Assembly: GCA_028280415.1 (NCBI GenBank)
Contig: JANQLV010000051.1
Span: 62,001 to 126,000, forward strand
Source: Saprospiraceae bacterium
Lineage (GTDB): Bacteria > Bacteroidota > Bacteroidia > Chitinophagales > Saprospiraceae
DNA length: 64,000 nucleotides
Reading direction: 5' to 3'
Position numbers and translations under genes: made by a program. Below, one piece after another: positions 22,891 through 33,776 of this stretch (the first letter of the stretch is position 1; each line of letters begins with the position of its first letter). The notes under the pieces are model-generated. The model did not search any database, was not told where the DNA came from, and worked only from the letters and a program-made list of their open reading frames with translations.

Positions 22891-24441
22891 CTATGATTTA
22901 GAATTCCGATGTGGGAAAGTTACAATAAATTTACTACCTTTTCCCAATTCGCTTTTCACATCGATCTGTCCATTATGTGCCGCTATCATCGCTTTTACAT
23001 AACTCAAACCAAGCCCAAATCCTTTTACATCATGTCGGTTTCCAGTATGTACGCGATAAAATTTGTCAAAAACATGTTTCCTTGCCTCCTTGGACATACC
23101 CAGTCCATGATCTTCTACAGTGACTTCAACGCCATTTGGCAGGTCTCTGGTATGCACAATGATCTCTGGTTTTTCAGGAGAGTACTTATTGGCATTATCC
23201 AGCAGGTTATGGATGATATTCGTTACATGCGTCAAGTCCCCCTGAATTATCGGTTTGCTGGCTTTTAATGAACCTTTTACCGTTCCAGATTTTTTCTCCA
23301 CCTGAAGGCTAATATTATTAATCGCCAGGTTTACCACATCGTGAATATTTATATCTGTCAGTTTAAGACTAAAATCTTTTTTATCCAAGAGTGCCATTTG
23401 CAGAACTTTTTCTACCTGGTTATTCATTCTCTTGTTTTCCTGTTTGATAATATTCGCAAAACGTTTGACTTTTTCCACATTCCCGGATATCATCGGGCTG
23501 GTGATTGAATCAGCTGCTAGGGATATTGTAGCAATTGGTGTTTTAAATTCGTGAGTCATATTATTGATAAAATCTGTTTTCATTTCTCCTACTTTCTTCT
23601 GGAAGAAAATAACCTGTATAGTATAGGCAAAACAGAAAAGTATCAAGCTGGTAAAAATCACAGATCCCAGCAAGGTTTTCCAAAGTGATCCCCAGAATAA
23701 TCCGATTTTTCCAGGAAAATGAATCATCAGAGTGCCCGGAGAGCGAAAATCATTATTCCTGTATAGATCGACCCGATATTTGGAACTGTAGAGATTTTTC
23801 CAATTGGCATTAAAGGCATGAGGATTGTCATCATTACCATAAACGACATAATGTCCATCATTAATCACCAATGCTTTTTCCCTGCGGGAATGAACTCCGT
23901 AATTGAAATCTAAATAGATATTGTGATTTTTTAATTCACTGAGAATAGCATTGTCCAATATTTTTAAATCGATTCGTTCGGCAATTGGTTCCGGGTTAAT
24001 GTTTTTACTGGTGGCAATACGCTCTGTCGCTCGTTCCCACTCTTCGTACTTCTCCAGTTGTTTATCCCTGCAGTCCGGACATTGGCATTGCTGTTGGTTG
24101 TAATGATCAGGAGGGACAATTTTGTAGTGATCCAGACTATCGATAGTATTAGAAGTATTAAGTGAAACTTCAACAAAAAACTGGTCGTCATCCAGCATGG
24201 CTTGTTGATTGACATCAAGCTGTGCTCCCAGCAGGATATTGTATTTCTCTATTGCTTCTTTCTTATTCTCGATATTTTCCAGTTTATCAACTACTCTGTT
24301 AAGCGCTGTAAACACATCATTCGAAAATTGCCTTTCGCTGAGTTGATAGGACCAGTTAAGCCAATAGACCTGCAATACTATAATACCAATGAGTGCGGCA
24401 CTCATCAGACCAATGATAATCCAGATCGCTCGCTTATTCAT
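22891..24441 (-). CDS. membrane sensor histidine kinase (RprX-like) with periplasmic CxCxxC
   Basis: 516 residues. Membrane segments at about 6-28 and 256-279 enclose a periplasmic sensor domain of some 225 residues. HisKA has His297 in THEFKTPIATIS; the ATPase domain has the N box NLLDNANKYS, G1 VEDHGLGMS and G2 GFGLGLSYV. There is no clear HAMP domain between membrane and HisKA. The sensor carries a clustered C-x-C-x-x-C (119-124), suggesting metal binding or redox sensing. It forms an operon with the response regulator. Its 5' side faces a long gene-free gap. Confidence 0.9.
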   Translation of the reverse strand: MNKRAIWIIIGLMSAALIGIIVLQVYWLNWSYQLSERQFSNDVFTALNRVVDKLENIENKKEAIEKYNILLGAQLDVNQQAMLDDDQFFVEVSLNTSNTIDSLDHYKIVPPDHYNQQQCQCPDCRDKQLEKYEEWERATERIATSKNINPEPIAERIDLKILDNAILSELKNHNIYLDFNYGVHSRREKALVINDGHYVVYGNDDNPHAFNANWKNLYSSKYRVDLYRNNDFRSPGTLMIHFPGKIGLFWGSLWKTLLGSVIFTSLILFCFAYTIQVIFFQKKVGEMKTDFINNMTHEFKTPIATISLAADSITSPMISGNVEKVKRFANIIKQENKRMNNQVEKVLQMALLDKKDFSLKLTDINIHDVVNLAINNISLQVEKKSGTVKGSLKASKPIIQGDLTHVTNIIHNLLDNANKYSPEKPEIIVHTRDLPNGVEVTVEDHGLGMSKEARKHVFDKFYRVHTGNRHDVKGFGLGLSYVKAMIAAHNGQIDVKSELGKGSKFIVTFPHRNSKS

Positions 24442-25207
24442 TCAAATATGGAATTAGAATATGGTTTTGAAATCGTAGCTTACTCGGTATAACCAGGGTT
24501 ATTGGAGTACCTCATACCTATTGTGTTTACTGTCTCCGTAATATAAAATTAAGGTTTTTTTCTCCTATTTGTTCCAGAGTGCCAACTATTTATACACAGA
24601 CAGGCTTTGGATTCAAGTAAAATGTCGCTTCAACATTTCATCTCTGATATACTTACAAAAATATCAATTAGGAAAGTCCTTTTCTCTTATTTAACAGACA
24701 TTTAACCTTTACTCCATTGGGAAAGAGCTAGTTTGAAGCGCTATGATTTTAAAAGCATAATCAAACGTTTTCAATATTTTCAAAGACCTTTCGTTATTCC
24801 TTATCCGCAAAAGCGAAAATTATTCACAGAACTTAAGTCAGGCCAAATAATTCAAATAAAAACGATTTTTTATAATATCAATTTGTCTGTTTAAGCCGGA
24901 TGTCAGAATTATTTTTAAGTGTTTTTCAAAATTCACTTAAAGAATCAAAATAGTTAAAATTCCATTAATTGATTAACTCTTTCGACCAACTAGCTTTATT
25001 GTTCTATAAAACAGAATAAAGTATATCAAGTCAAATATACTTGTTTACAAGGCAGTAGAAGCTTTCAGATCAATTTGTCAACATTCTTCTCCACCCATAT
25101 TTCTGCCTAAATGATTTCGCTCTGATCATTTCAGCATTGAGCCTTAAATGATCAGAGCGAAACTATTTTATCTAAAAAAGAACTTTTTATCAATCAAGCA
25201 CTTCTCT
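24442..25207. other. 766-bp gene-free region between the kinase gene and sprA
   Basis: No reading frame with coding character is visible on either strand. The sequence is AT-rich. It contains the likely promoter of the two-component operon near its left end and a perfect 17-bp inverted repeat near its right end. A small RNA cannot be excluded. Confidence 0.5.
25115..25162. repeat. perfect 17-bp inverted repeat downstream of sprA
   Basis: Arms 25115-25131 and 25146-25162 are exact reverse complements (TTTCGCTCTGATCATTT on the left arm), with a 14-nt loop. It lies 46 bp after the sprA stop. It may end the sprA transcript although no long T run follows on the minus strand. Confidence 0.7.
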
Positions 25208-28200
25208 CTAATTCAAAGAGAACATAACGGTGATCCCTCCTCTGGTATTCGTAATCGGAAAGGATGCGGAAGTCTTTGGTGTCGTCTTACTATAATCAAA
25301 AAAGAATCGAACATTTAATCGTTTATTGATATCATAATCAACCGATGGAGAGAACTGTATCTGTCTTAAACCCCGCGTTGGCTCCGCAACACCTTGATCA
25401 AGCAGGTGGTTAATCGTAATATCATCCCTTAAAGAAAAATTAAATTCAATATTCAGATCACTTCCCCGTTCTGGCTGCTGAGGTGCTCCAGGCTGACCAG
25501 GATTATTACGTGGATTTCGACCACGTCCTTGCTTTTTATTTTTGTTTCCTGTAAGGAATCCAATATTAACATTTCTAATCCTATATCCAAATCCAAAGAT
25601 ATATTCCGAAGTTTTAGTCTCCGATAATTGATAAGTAATAAAACTCATCTGCAGGTTTCTCGATTTGCGGAAGTCCAAATCCATAGAAATCCCGTTTTGC
25701 AATTCCATCTGTACGCCTAATAAGGGTGCAAACTGCTCATCAATCACAATCTGAGGAATCTCAAAACGAGAAAACAGGTTCTGATTCAAGTCAAAACCTC
25801 CTACCAGTCCATCCGTATCCGTGTTATAAGAATTAACTGTCAAATTGGAACGATAACCGTGAGATATTGTAAACCTGGAAAATATATCTTTGAGCTTTCC
25901 AAGCTTAGACAATCCATCATACGTCAGTTGCCAGTTTGGTTTTGGTAACTGTTTGAAGAGTACCCTCGTGTAATCATTTTCATCTACGTCGACGGTATTG
26001 GCATCTTTATTAGTGTAGGCTGCGAGGAAAGAGGGGATCAATACATCAATCTGGTTTTTTCCATAGCCTTCTTTAAAATCCGGTCCGTCAATCGGGTGGG
26101 CTCCACCATCAGGATTTAATCTTTCTGAAATAATGGATCGATTGGCTTCAAACTTTTGGAAAAGCCCTATAATATCATTATCAAATAAAGTATTTACCGC
26201 AAAGAAAGAGGTGGAAAAAGATCCCACTTCACGCGGCAAGACATGAGTTAAATCCCGAATTCCGTCCGCTAAAGTATCCTTAAAATAGAGCGATTTATTT
26301 TCGGAGAAGCTTCGAGAAGCCTCAATTTCCAAGCGGAAATCTTCGATTGGCTCTATCGAAACCTTGATATCCATATTCTGGGTATAATTTTGCGTTACCT
26401 GTTGATTGAGTAATACCGTATCGACAAACCAGGCCTCATTACGCGTCAAGTAATCATTAGAAAGATCATCATTGGCAATATATGGTTGAAGTCCGGAGAT
26501 AAAGCGCCATCCGGGAGCTTCAAACCCGGGCGCCTGACCAAGTATCTCGGATTCCTGCCGATAACCGGGAAGTACAGTTCCAAAGTTCTCAGAATAATTT
26601 GCCCGTACTCTCCGCAGCATCATTAAAGGCCGGAGTATAGCTCTCTGGATTTTAGAAGGTTCGTCGTCTTTTTTCTTTCCTTTTTTGCTCTTGGCATCTT
26701 TCCCGGTTTTCCCGGTAATATCCTGTTTACTCTTATTATCCCTTCCGCCTCTGCTATTTCTGGAATTCCCCCTTTGATTTCTGGGATTCCTGCGTTTGGA
26801 ATTAACTTTTTTCAATAGTTTGGACTTATTGTATAAAGTCTCGAAATTCAAATCTCCATTTAATTGCCTGCGCTGTCCGTTTTGAATTATATTTCCGAGG
26901 TATTCGGTATTCAGGGCAGCAACGTTCCAGGAATAATCCCCCCGGTATTGTGCTTTTACGTTTACCCAGTCCAGAAACGGAATCTTTTTGAATGGCAAAG
27001 TGTAATTGAGATTGAAAGAATGATTATAGTTTTTGGTCCGGCCAAAATCCCGGATATTATTCCAAATAAATTCTTTTTGCTCTTCCTCAGAAATGAAGTT
27101 TCCATTTTCATCCACATTTTTCAGCTCATCAATCACCGCATAATTCAAGGCATTAAAATTAAATTTCAGCGCACGAGTCAAGTCCCATTGTAAATTGTAA
27201 TTCCGATCCCAGGTAAACTGTTTATTAAAGAAAGTTGTAAACTTCGGATCAACCTCGGTGAATCGATAAGACGTTTTCTGAAACTGTCGATTCATCGCCG
27301 TATTAAAAGTAAAGGAGTTTGGCAGGGGGTTAAAGTTAAATTCACTAATTAATTTGAGGTATTTATCTTTCTTGAATAATTTCTTAAAAGGTGTAATAAA
27401 TTTAGCTTGCCGGCTGTATTTATAATCCAGCCCTCCATTGTACTGAGAAATTTCATCTAATGCGATAATCGGATCGTGATGTGTGGTCTTGGTATAAGCA
27501 TAAGTCAAACTAAAATTCTCAATATTCCAGGGTTTGGGAGTTGGCGCATTTCCGCCTCTTGCGGTCCGTTCTTTTCGAACATTTGTAAAGTTATAGCCTT
27601 TGATCTCCGTAAAATCTACTGCCTGTTCACGGAGCTCTTTCCTTCGTGCCGGATCGGGTTCGGCATCCAGTTTTTCTTTGAGCGGAATGTCCAGGTCATA
27701 AGGGTCGAACTGAGGTATCCTTGTAGTTTGAGAATATTGAGTGTAAAAAGGAATTTTAATCCCTGACTTATCTCCGAAAAACTTACCCAGTTCTGCATTA
27801 GCCGCAATATCAAACTGAATTACTTCCTCTCTGGATCGGTCATTGAGTTTTTCTTCCAATCCTCCCCAACCAATAGTGCTGTAATTTCCGGAAAGAGTAG
27901 CAGAACCAAAATCCGCTAATTGAGCATCTACCTTGGCGATCGCTGCAAATCCACCTCTTTCATCCAATCCGCTTAAGCGCAACTCGTTAAGCCATATTTC
28001 CGCACAGTGAGGTTCTTCTCCTCTATTGACAACACCAACCATTACTCCTTTTACATTCCCCAGGTTCGGATTTCCTTTTACTCTTAGTTTTCCGGTTCTG
28101 GGTAAACCATTAATCGTCACTACATCCTCAATTTCAAACGGATAACTAAAAGCATTAGGATCACCCGAAGCATTGCGCAGGAGTTTTACATTTTTAAACT

Positions 28201-31200
28201 GCTCGATCGGAATATCAAAATTGTTGAAAGGTTTCCATACTTCTTCCTTGTACTCGAGTGATTGCGGGTCAACAATCATAGTATTCCTCGACATGATCAG
28301 AGGAATTTCATATTCATAATAATTATTTTCAAAATCACTTCCCAGGCGCATAATTACTGACAGGTCTCCGTCGGGGATAGCATTTACATTGGGGACCCCT
28401 CCGCTGGGATCAGCGGCTTCCGCGTGTACGAACATACGCAACCGTTCGTACAGACGCATATCGTAAAAGACATTTTTATAAATTGCTCTTGCATTATTGG
28501 GTTGCAGATCACAAACGTTCATCGAGAGCGAAGTTTCATTCTGCAGGATGTCCGGAAAAGTCGTATTAGTAGACTGCTCTCGTTCGATACCGGGAGGTAG
28601 AGTATAATTGAATGGTTCCCGATCACTATTTTCTTCAATACTCACTGCGTTAACATCAAATGTCGTTACATTTTCTCCATCGATATCCTCCGTGTTTATT
28701 TCCGAGTTGGGATCTCTATAAACCAACAGAGGTCTAAGGTACCTGCGCCATTGGTTTCTCACCAACTGTAATCTGGCAAAACGCAAGGTGATTTCATCTT
28801 CGAATCCATGCATATACATTCTCATAAATCGAATCGAGCGAAAATCCTGAATACTTCCTACTTTGGTCGTAAACTGATCTATCGGAATCTGAAAGCGATA
28901 CCAGGTACGGTCACCGGCGGGAGAGTCGATTTGATCCGTAATAAAAGGGTTCGTATCTGCATCTAATCGTAAATCACCATCATCATTGCGTAAAGGAACT
29001 TTATATTGATAATAGGATTCTGTTTCATTCAGGGTATTATCCCGGTTAATATCTTCCGAATCCGGCAAATTAGTCGATGAAGTAGGACGTCCATCTGCCG
29101 GTTCACCCGTATTTCCCTCCGGCATATTGAATCGACGATAGCGATCGAAAACTGTTGCAGAATCGTCAAAACTTCCATCTCTAAAGAATACATAATTATC
29201 ATTAGATGGATCCTCCCTAATCTCAGCCAGAACATCCGGGTTAAAAGAAGGCTCACTGCTAAGTGCATCTAAATAATAATCAAACTTGGAGCGCTCCTGC
29301 ACATCGGATAAACCATCCAGTCCTACGTCCTGTTGGCTTCTTTCTTCCACATTGTTGATAAAAGCATTGGTAATTTGCGGCGCTCTCGGGATCAATCCCC
29401 AACCAGTTGAGTCCACTCTCACGTCACGGGAAGTAGTAGGTAGACCATTTTCGAAAAACTTCCTGGAGTCCCGCAAAATATCTTCAGAGATATTTCCGAG
29501 GTTGATGTATAAATCTCCCGGATTATTATTGCCTTCCAAATAGGGGTCGAGCATCCAGAATTCGATATATTCAATATTTGCAGCCTGAAAGTCATTGGTA
29601 TTCAGCGCGCGCATGATCCCTCCCCAGCGACTCTCGGGACGAACCAATTTACCGTCATTTCTCAATCCTTCAGAATAAGGTGTTCCACCCGGTATATCAA
29701 AATTATATGGTCCTCTTTCTTCCGGATAGTACGTCAGGTCCAGAGTTTGAATAATATTACTTAACCCGGGGGTAACGGTAACATTGGGAAACACCTCGAT
29801 TTGTGGAATCGCTGCTGTATAAGGATTGGTATTTCCCCCGCGAATACTTTGATCAATTCGATACCAGTTGAGCAATGCTCTGTTTACACCGGAAAGCGTT
29901 GTATCAATCAGCGCAGATTCCGGAAAAAGCGGATTATTATTGCGTTCATCATTTTGCGGTACACTGGCCAGCACCCATTGGTTAGCAGGAGTTCTTAAAT
30001 CGAAAGCCGATGTACTTCCCTCAAAATCATCCACGTATATCACCCCGCTCCGGTCCCGGCTACCATCTTCTTCCCGCCCCTGATTAATGGCACGGGAATG
30101 GCCAGGTTTTAGAAATGCTGCTTCGGCAGAGATCGAAATATTGGACGCTTCCTTAGTATTAATAAAGGGTATGGCATCTACTGCTCGGGTTAACCAGGGA
30201 GCTTCAGTGCTATAGTTGACATCCAAGCCATAAATTCTATTATTGATCGGATCATCTCCGATGTTTACTTTTTGTGTAAATGGTCTTTCAAATAAATGTA
30301 AATAAGTTGCTCCAATATTAAAATTATCGTTGACTTCATAATCTGCACGAACCCCCAGAAGGGTTTTGGTTTGGAAACCAAACAAGGTATTATCTTCAAA
30401 TGATACATTGATTGGAAGTCCGGAATTCAGAATTGCATCGTTCAGGATTTTCACTCGTCCAATCTGGTAATCTACCTCATAATCACTACCTTCGATTAGA
30501 TTCTGTCCCCCTGCACGTACAACCACCGATCCGGGTGGAAGGTTAAATGTACCCAGTGAAATTTCCGAAGATACATTCGATTTATAATTCCCCCTAATGG
30601 TAAACCGGTTGAGTTCCTGGTATTCCCGGGCGCGAATCACCGTAGAATCATACAAAACAAAATAATCGTATTTTTCCTTCAGAGCCGGGCTCGATATCCT
30701 GCTGGCGATAGAAGTACTAAAAGGCTCCAATACCGGAAACATAATCCGCCCGTTTCGGGGATTAATCGTAATCCCCGGTACAAAGTCGAAGACCCCATCG
30801 GGACAGGGATCGCCGAGTACATTTAGATTATCAAGATTAAATACTTGAAGTAAAGGTTCTCCTGCTATTTCAGAATCCGGCAAGAAACGCTTCTCTCCTT
30901 TCCCCGGATCTTCATAAAAAATATCCAGTCTGAAGTCTTGTTGATTCACCTGAAAAGCCCCTACGGAATATACATTTTTCATCATCAAATCCCAGGTAGG
31001 TAAATCGATACGCTGTGTAGTACTTTTCAACATCTTGACAAAAAGCACTCCCAGGGAATCCGGTGCATATGTATCATTGGCAAATTCACCGACTTTATAG
31101 GTTTTACCATTATAATCATATTCAAAAGCTACCCCAAGTACCTGATCGGGCTGCAAGTTCACATTTACGGAAATAAAACCCAATTCGGGATGAAAAGTAA

Positions 31201-32593
31201 ACTCATTTGGCGAAAGTTTTCGGGCACTTACTTTTTCAAAATCCCGGGATTGTCTTTGAGCAAAAACGTTTTCCAGAATAGCAACAGCATCATCCAGATT
31301 ACGCGTTCTGCTATTTTCCAAAATCGCTGTATAAAGATCATTCGCATCCGGAGTAGTAAGGGGGCCGCCTTCTGTGATTGGTCGACCAGGAAGGCCAAGT
31401 GTACCATTAATATCCGGGTTTCTCGGTGCGGGTGGTAGCTGGAATTGCGGATTTTCGTTGGTAATCTCTACGGATTCTCCAATATCCGCCAAGGCTACAA
31501 TATCTCTAACATTATCGGGATCATTTCGATCATTGGTCACCCATACTTCTATTCGATTGATTCTGAAAAGGGTATTGATCTGCGGTAAATTGGAAAGTGC
31601 CTGCTCAAACGTTTCTCGATTGTAATGAGTCAGGAAGAAATGCCGGTTTTCATCATATTCATCGGCTCTGACTTCAAATTCCTGGAACTGGCTTCCTCCC
31701 TGGATTTGTAATTCCTGACGTCGGGATCTTTGCTGAGACGCTAGGAGCGTAAGTCCTAAATGGCCGAACTGGAGATCTGTTCTGATACCAAAAAGCGCCT
31801 GGCTTCCCTGGATCAATGATCCTTTTAGTGGTAAACTCACATTACCAGCTTCGATCTTTTTTACGATGTCATCTTCACTAAAAGCCTCACTATCGTATTG
31901 AAGCTTGAGTTGATTATCAAAATCAAAGGTTGCCTGTGTATTATAATTGGTTGAAAGGTTGAGTTTTTCTCCGATCTTTCCGGTAACATTGAGTCGAATA
32001 TCCATATCAAAGTCAAAACCTCCTTGTCTTTGCTGTCGAAGGGTCAAACTCGGGTTTTCCACTTTCTGAAAATCTACTCCAAAGGTTAATCCGATTTGTC
32101 CTTGTGGACGAATATCCACAGTGGATCCTCCAAAAAGCCGATCCACCAGACTCTTTTTAATATCAATATCCTGAATGGGGTCTTTGAGGCCACTTCCTTT
32201 GGATTTCCCGTCACTAAAACCTGCCAGTTCCTGAAAATATGCTTCCTCCTGCTGCTGAGCCTGCCACTCAAAATACTCATCAAAAGTCATATAAGTTGGT
32301 GGCCGGTAATATTCATCTCCAATTTTTTCGGTAATAATATAATTGCCTGTTGTCGGATCGTATTCTACATTCTTTTCAATAATCCCGGGGTCTTGTAAGT
32401 CAAAAGGATTAGAATTGGGGTTATTAATAAAGTCTCCTGTACGGTCTTGTACGGGTACAGTATCTTGTTGTACAGTGATGTACTGAATAGAATACGGGTC
32501 TTCAGGTCCTCGGCTATCTGTAAAATTAGCTAGCGTAGATGTTGCAATACCGAATAATACTAAAACACAGAGTAGAAAATGTTCTATTTTCAT
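25208..32593 (-). CDS. sprA: SprA, giant translocon protein of type IX secretion and gliding
   Basis: 2461 residues, within the usual 2300-2500 of SprA. A signal peptide (to STLAN) is followed by FGGSTVDIRPQGQIGLTFG, an early SprA signature, several repeats of outer-membrane beta-strand sequence, and the conserved VIYVDDFEGSTSAFDLRTPANQW segment. The C-terminal third is strand-rich and ends in an aromatic-poor MFSLN. A Lys/Arg/Asn/Gly-rich linker lies around residues 1930-1990. SprA forms the large outer-membrane barrel that conducts type IX cargo. With PorQ and the PorE-like protein it shows that the organism has this pathway. It is monocistronic here. Confidence 0.95.
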   Translation of the reverse strand: MKIEHFLLCVLVLFGIATSTLANFTDSRGPEDPYSIQYITVQQDTVPVQDRTGDFINNPNSNPFDLQDPGIIEKNVEYDPTTGNYIITEKIGDEYYRPPTYMTFDEYFEWQAQQQEEAYFQELAGFSDGKSKGSGLKDPIQDIDIKKSLVDRLFGGSTVDIRPQGQIGLTFGVDFQKVENPSLTLRQQRQGGFDFDMDIRLNVTGKIGEKLNLSTNYNTQATFDFDNQLKLQYDSEAFSEDDIVKKIEAGNVSLPLKGSLIQGSQALFGIRTDLQFGHLGLTLLASQQRSRRQELQIQGGSQFQEFEVRADEYDENRHFFLTHYNRETFEQALSNLPQINTLFRINRIEVWVTNDRNDPDNVRDIVALADIGESVEITNENPQFQLPPAPRNPDINGTLGLPGRPITEGGPLTTPDANDLYTAILENSRTRNLDDAVAILENVFAQRQSRDFEKVSARKLSPNEFTFHPELGFISVNVNLQPDQVLGVAFEYDYNGKTYKVGEFANDTYAPDSLGVLFVKMLKSTTQRIDLPTWDLMMKNVYSVGAFQVNQQDFRLDIFYEDPGKGEKRFLPDSEIAGEPLLQVFNLDNLNVLGDPCPDGVFDFVPGITINPRNGRIMFPVLEPFSTSIASRISSPALKEKYDYFVLYDSTVIRAREYQELNRFTIRGNYKSNVSSEISLGTFNLPPGSVVVRAGGQNLIEGSDYEVDYQIGRVKILNDAILNSGLPINVSFEDNTLFGFQTKTLLGVRADYEVNDNFNIGATYLHLFERPFTQKVNIGDDPINNRIYGLDVNYSTEAPWLTRAVDAIPFINTKEASNISISAEAAFLKPGHSRAINQGREEDGSRDRSGVIYVDDFEGSTSAFDLRTPANQWVLASVPQNDERNNNPLFPESALIDTTLSGVNRALLNWYRIDQSIRGGNTNPYTAAIPQIEVFPNVTVTPGLSNIIQTLDLTYYPEERGPYNFDIPGGTPYSEGLRNDGKLVRPESRWGGIMRALNTNDFQAANIEYIEFWMLDPYLEGNNNPGDLYINLGNISEDILRDSRKFFENGLPTTSRDVRVDSTGWGLIPRAPQITNAFINNVEERSQQDVGLDGLSDVQERSKFDYYLDALSSEPSFNPDVLAEIREDPSNDNYVFFRDGSFDDSATVFDRYRRFNMPEGNTGEPADGRPTSSTNLPDSEDINRDNTLNETESYYQYKVPLRNDDGDLRLDADTNPFITDQIDSPAGDRTWYRFQIPIDQFTTKVGSIQDFRSIRFMRMYMHGFEDEITLRFARLQLVRNQWRRYLRPLLVYRDPNSEINTEDIDGENVTTFDVNAVSIEENSDREPFNYTLPPGIEREQSTNTTFPDILQNETSLSMNVCDLQPNNARAIYKNVFYDMRLYERLRMFVHAEAADPSGGVPNVNAIPDGDLSVIMRLGSDFENNYYEYEIPLIMSRNTMIVDPQSLEYKEEVWKPFNNFDIPIEQFKNVKLLRNASGDPNAFSYPFEIEDVVTINGLPRTGKLRVKGNPNLGNVKGVMVGVVNRGEEPHCAEIWLNELRLSGLDERGGFAAIAKVDAQLADFGSATLSGNYSTIGWGGLEEKLNDRSREEVIQFDIAANAELGKFFGDKSGIKIPFYTQYSQTTRIPQFDPYDLDIPLKEKLDAEPDPARRKELREQAVDFTEIKGYNFTNVRKERTARGGNAPTPKPWNIENFSLTYAYTKTTHHDPIIALDEISQYNGGLDYKYSRQAKFITPFKKLFKKDKYLKLISEFNFNPLPNSFTFNTAMNRQFQKTSYRFTEVDPKFTTFFNKQFTWDRNYNLQWDLTRALKFNFNALNYAVIDELKNVDENGNFISEEEQKEFIWNNIRDFGRTKNYNHSFNLNYTLPFKKIPFLDWVNVKAQYRGDYSWNVAALNTEYLGNIIQNGQRRQLNGDLNFETLYNKSKLLKKVNSKRRNPRNQRGNSRNSRGGRDNKSKQDITGKTGKDAKSKKGKKKDDEPSKIQRAILRPLMMLRRVRANYSENFGTVLPGYRQESEILGQAPGFEAPGWRFISGLQPYIANDDLSNDYLTRNEAWFVDTVLLNQQVTQNYTQNMDIKVSIEPIEDFRLEIEASRSFSENKSLYFKDTLADGIRDLTHVLPREVGSFSTSFFAVNTLFDNDIIGLFQKFEANRSIISERLNPDGGAHPIDGPDFKEGYGKNQIDVLIPSFLAAYTNKDANTVDVDENDYTRVLFKQLPKPNWQLTYDGLSKLGKLKDIFSRFTISHGYRSNLTVNSYNTDTDGLVGGFDLNQNLFSRFEIPQIVIDEQFAPLLGVQMELQNGISMDLDFRKSRNLQMSFITYQLSETKTSEYIFGFGYRIRNVNIGFLTGNKNKKQGRGRNPRNNPGQPGAPQQPERGSDLNIEFNFSLRDDITINHLLDQGVAEPTRGLRQIQFSPSVDYDINKRLNVRFFFDYSKTTPKTSASFPITNTRGGITVMFSLN

Positions 32594-33023
32594 AATTTAA
32601 ACATGGGAGATACATCAGCGACAATTAAAATAATCTATTGCTGATCTTTTCTTTCTCAAAAAATTAATTCCGGACTCTTTGGAAACTTTGTTATTCGAGC
32701 CTCTCATTCTTTTTCATTTTGCCTGCCGGTAGTTTACAAAAGACTGGAAATCAAATACTTACCTCAATAACCTTTTGCAAAAGCTACATCAATAACGAGA
32801 AAAGCGAATCGCCTTTATCTCGATTTAAAATTTTAACAATTTGTTCCTCCAAAGAAATCCAAAAATTATACCCTGTAATCCATGATCCATTTGTTGTACA
32901 GATTTTGTACGGGAAACAGGATAATAAGTTTTCAATAAATTTCACCCCAACATCTGCCATAAAAAACAGACAAAAGTAAAATTTTGGATTGATACCAACC
33001 TTAAAAAGACTGAAAATCACCCG
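32594..33023. other. 430-bp gene-free region upstream of sprA
   Basis: No convincing gene is visible. The short frames here have no recognisable sequence, signal or ribosome-binding site. The region should contain the sprA promoter on its left side and the 3' end of ruvA transcription on its right. Confidence 0.5.
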
Positions 33024-33614
33024 TTAAGAAAGCTGCTTAAGCGCTAGCTTAATCAACTCTTCAATTGTCAAAACTTCGGGCTGCTCACTAAGAATTTTAT
33101 TGAGCACTTTTTGTACATGGATTTTTGTAAACCCTAAGGCTACTAAAGCTGATAACGCTTCGTCTCTCAAAGTATTGTTTGGGGCGCTAACGATAACTGG
33201 ATTTTCTCCGGAATCTTTAATTATTTTATCTTTCAAATCGAGAATTATCCTTTTGGCCGTTTTAGGTCCAACGCCTTTCACTTTCTTAAATGCCGGTACG
33301 TTTTCACTTATTATTGCACTACGAGCCTCTTCCGGAGTCATGGATGAAAGCAGAATTCGAGCTGTATTCGGTCCAATTCCCGAAACAGACAGAAGCAATA
33401 CAAAAAGACTTCGCTCCGCTTCTTCCGCAAAACCATATAAAGTATGGCTATCCTCTTTGATATTCAAATGAGTGAGAATTTTGACTGCTTCCAGTTTTTC
33501 AATCTGTGCATACGTATGTAAACTAATATTGACGTGATAGCCAATACCTCCCGTTTCAACAATAATATAAGTTGGACTTTTGTAGGTGATTTTCCCTTTT
33601 ATGTACGAAATCAT
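33024..33614 (-). CDS. ruvA: Holliday junction branch migration protein RuvA
   Basis: 196 residues from the ATG at 33614 (MISYIKGKI), the canonical RuvA start; the frame is open 67 codons further upstream but that extension has no family match. Domain I is an OB fold (residues 1-64), domain II has two helix-hairpin-helix motifs (VSGIGPNTARILLS and VKGVGPKTAKRIILDLK), and domain III is the RuvB-binding end (EALSALVALGF...EELIKLALKQL). RuvA tetramers bind Holliday junctions and load RuvB. It diverges from purD. Confidence 0.95.
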   Translation of the reverse strand: MISYIKGKITYKSPTYIIVETGGIGYHVNISLHTYAQIEKLEAVKILTHLNIKEDSHTLYGFAEEAERSLFVLLLSVSGIGPNTARILLSSMTPEEARSAIISENVPAFKKVKGVGPKTAKRIILDLKDKIIKDSGENPVIVSAPNNTLRDEALSALVALGFTKIHVQKVLNKILSEQPEVLTIEELIKLALKQLS

Positions 33615-33755
33615 CTTTTTGCTTCGAAAATTATCCGACGAAGGTAAATAAAAAAAGGAAAGGTAAAAAGGATGCAGAAGTAAAAGAGAGTGCAAAGGCA
33701 ATACAGGCAAATTGGTAGATGGTAAACAGGTCAATGCCGGCATTTGGATTTTTGC

Positions 33756-33763
33756 TATATTTG
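33756..33763 (+). promoter_or_regulatory. possible -7 box of the purD promoter
   Basis: TATATTTG fits the Bacteroidota -7 consensus TAnnTTTG, 14 nt before the purD start codon. No TTTG is seen at the correct -33 spacing, so this is tentative and would imply a very short leader. Confidence 0.3.
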
Positions 33764-33776
33764 CCGGCAAAAAAGG

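Noticed and set aside
32719-32979. 86-codon open frame upstream of sprA
   Set aside because: No family, signal peptide or ribosome-binding site; composition like the surrounding non-coding DNA.
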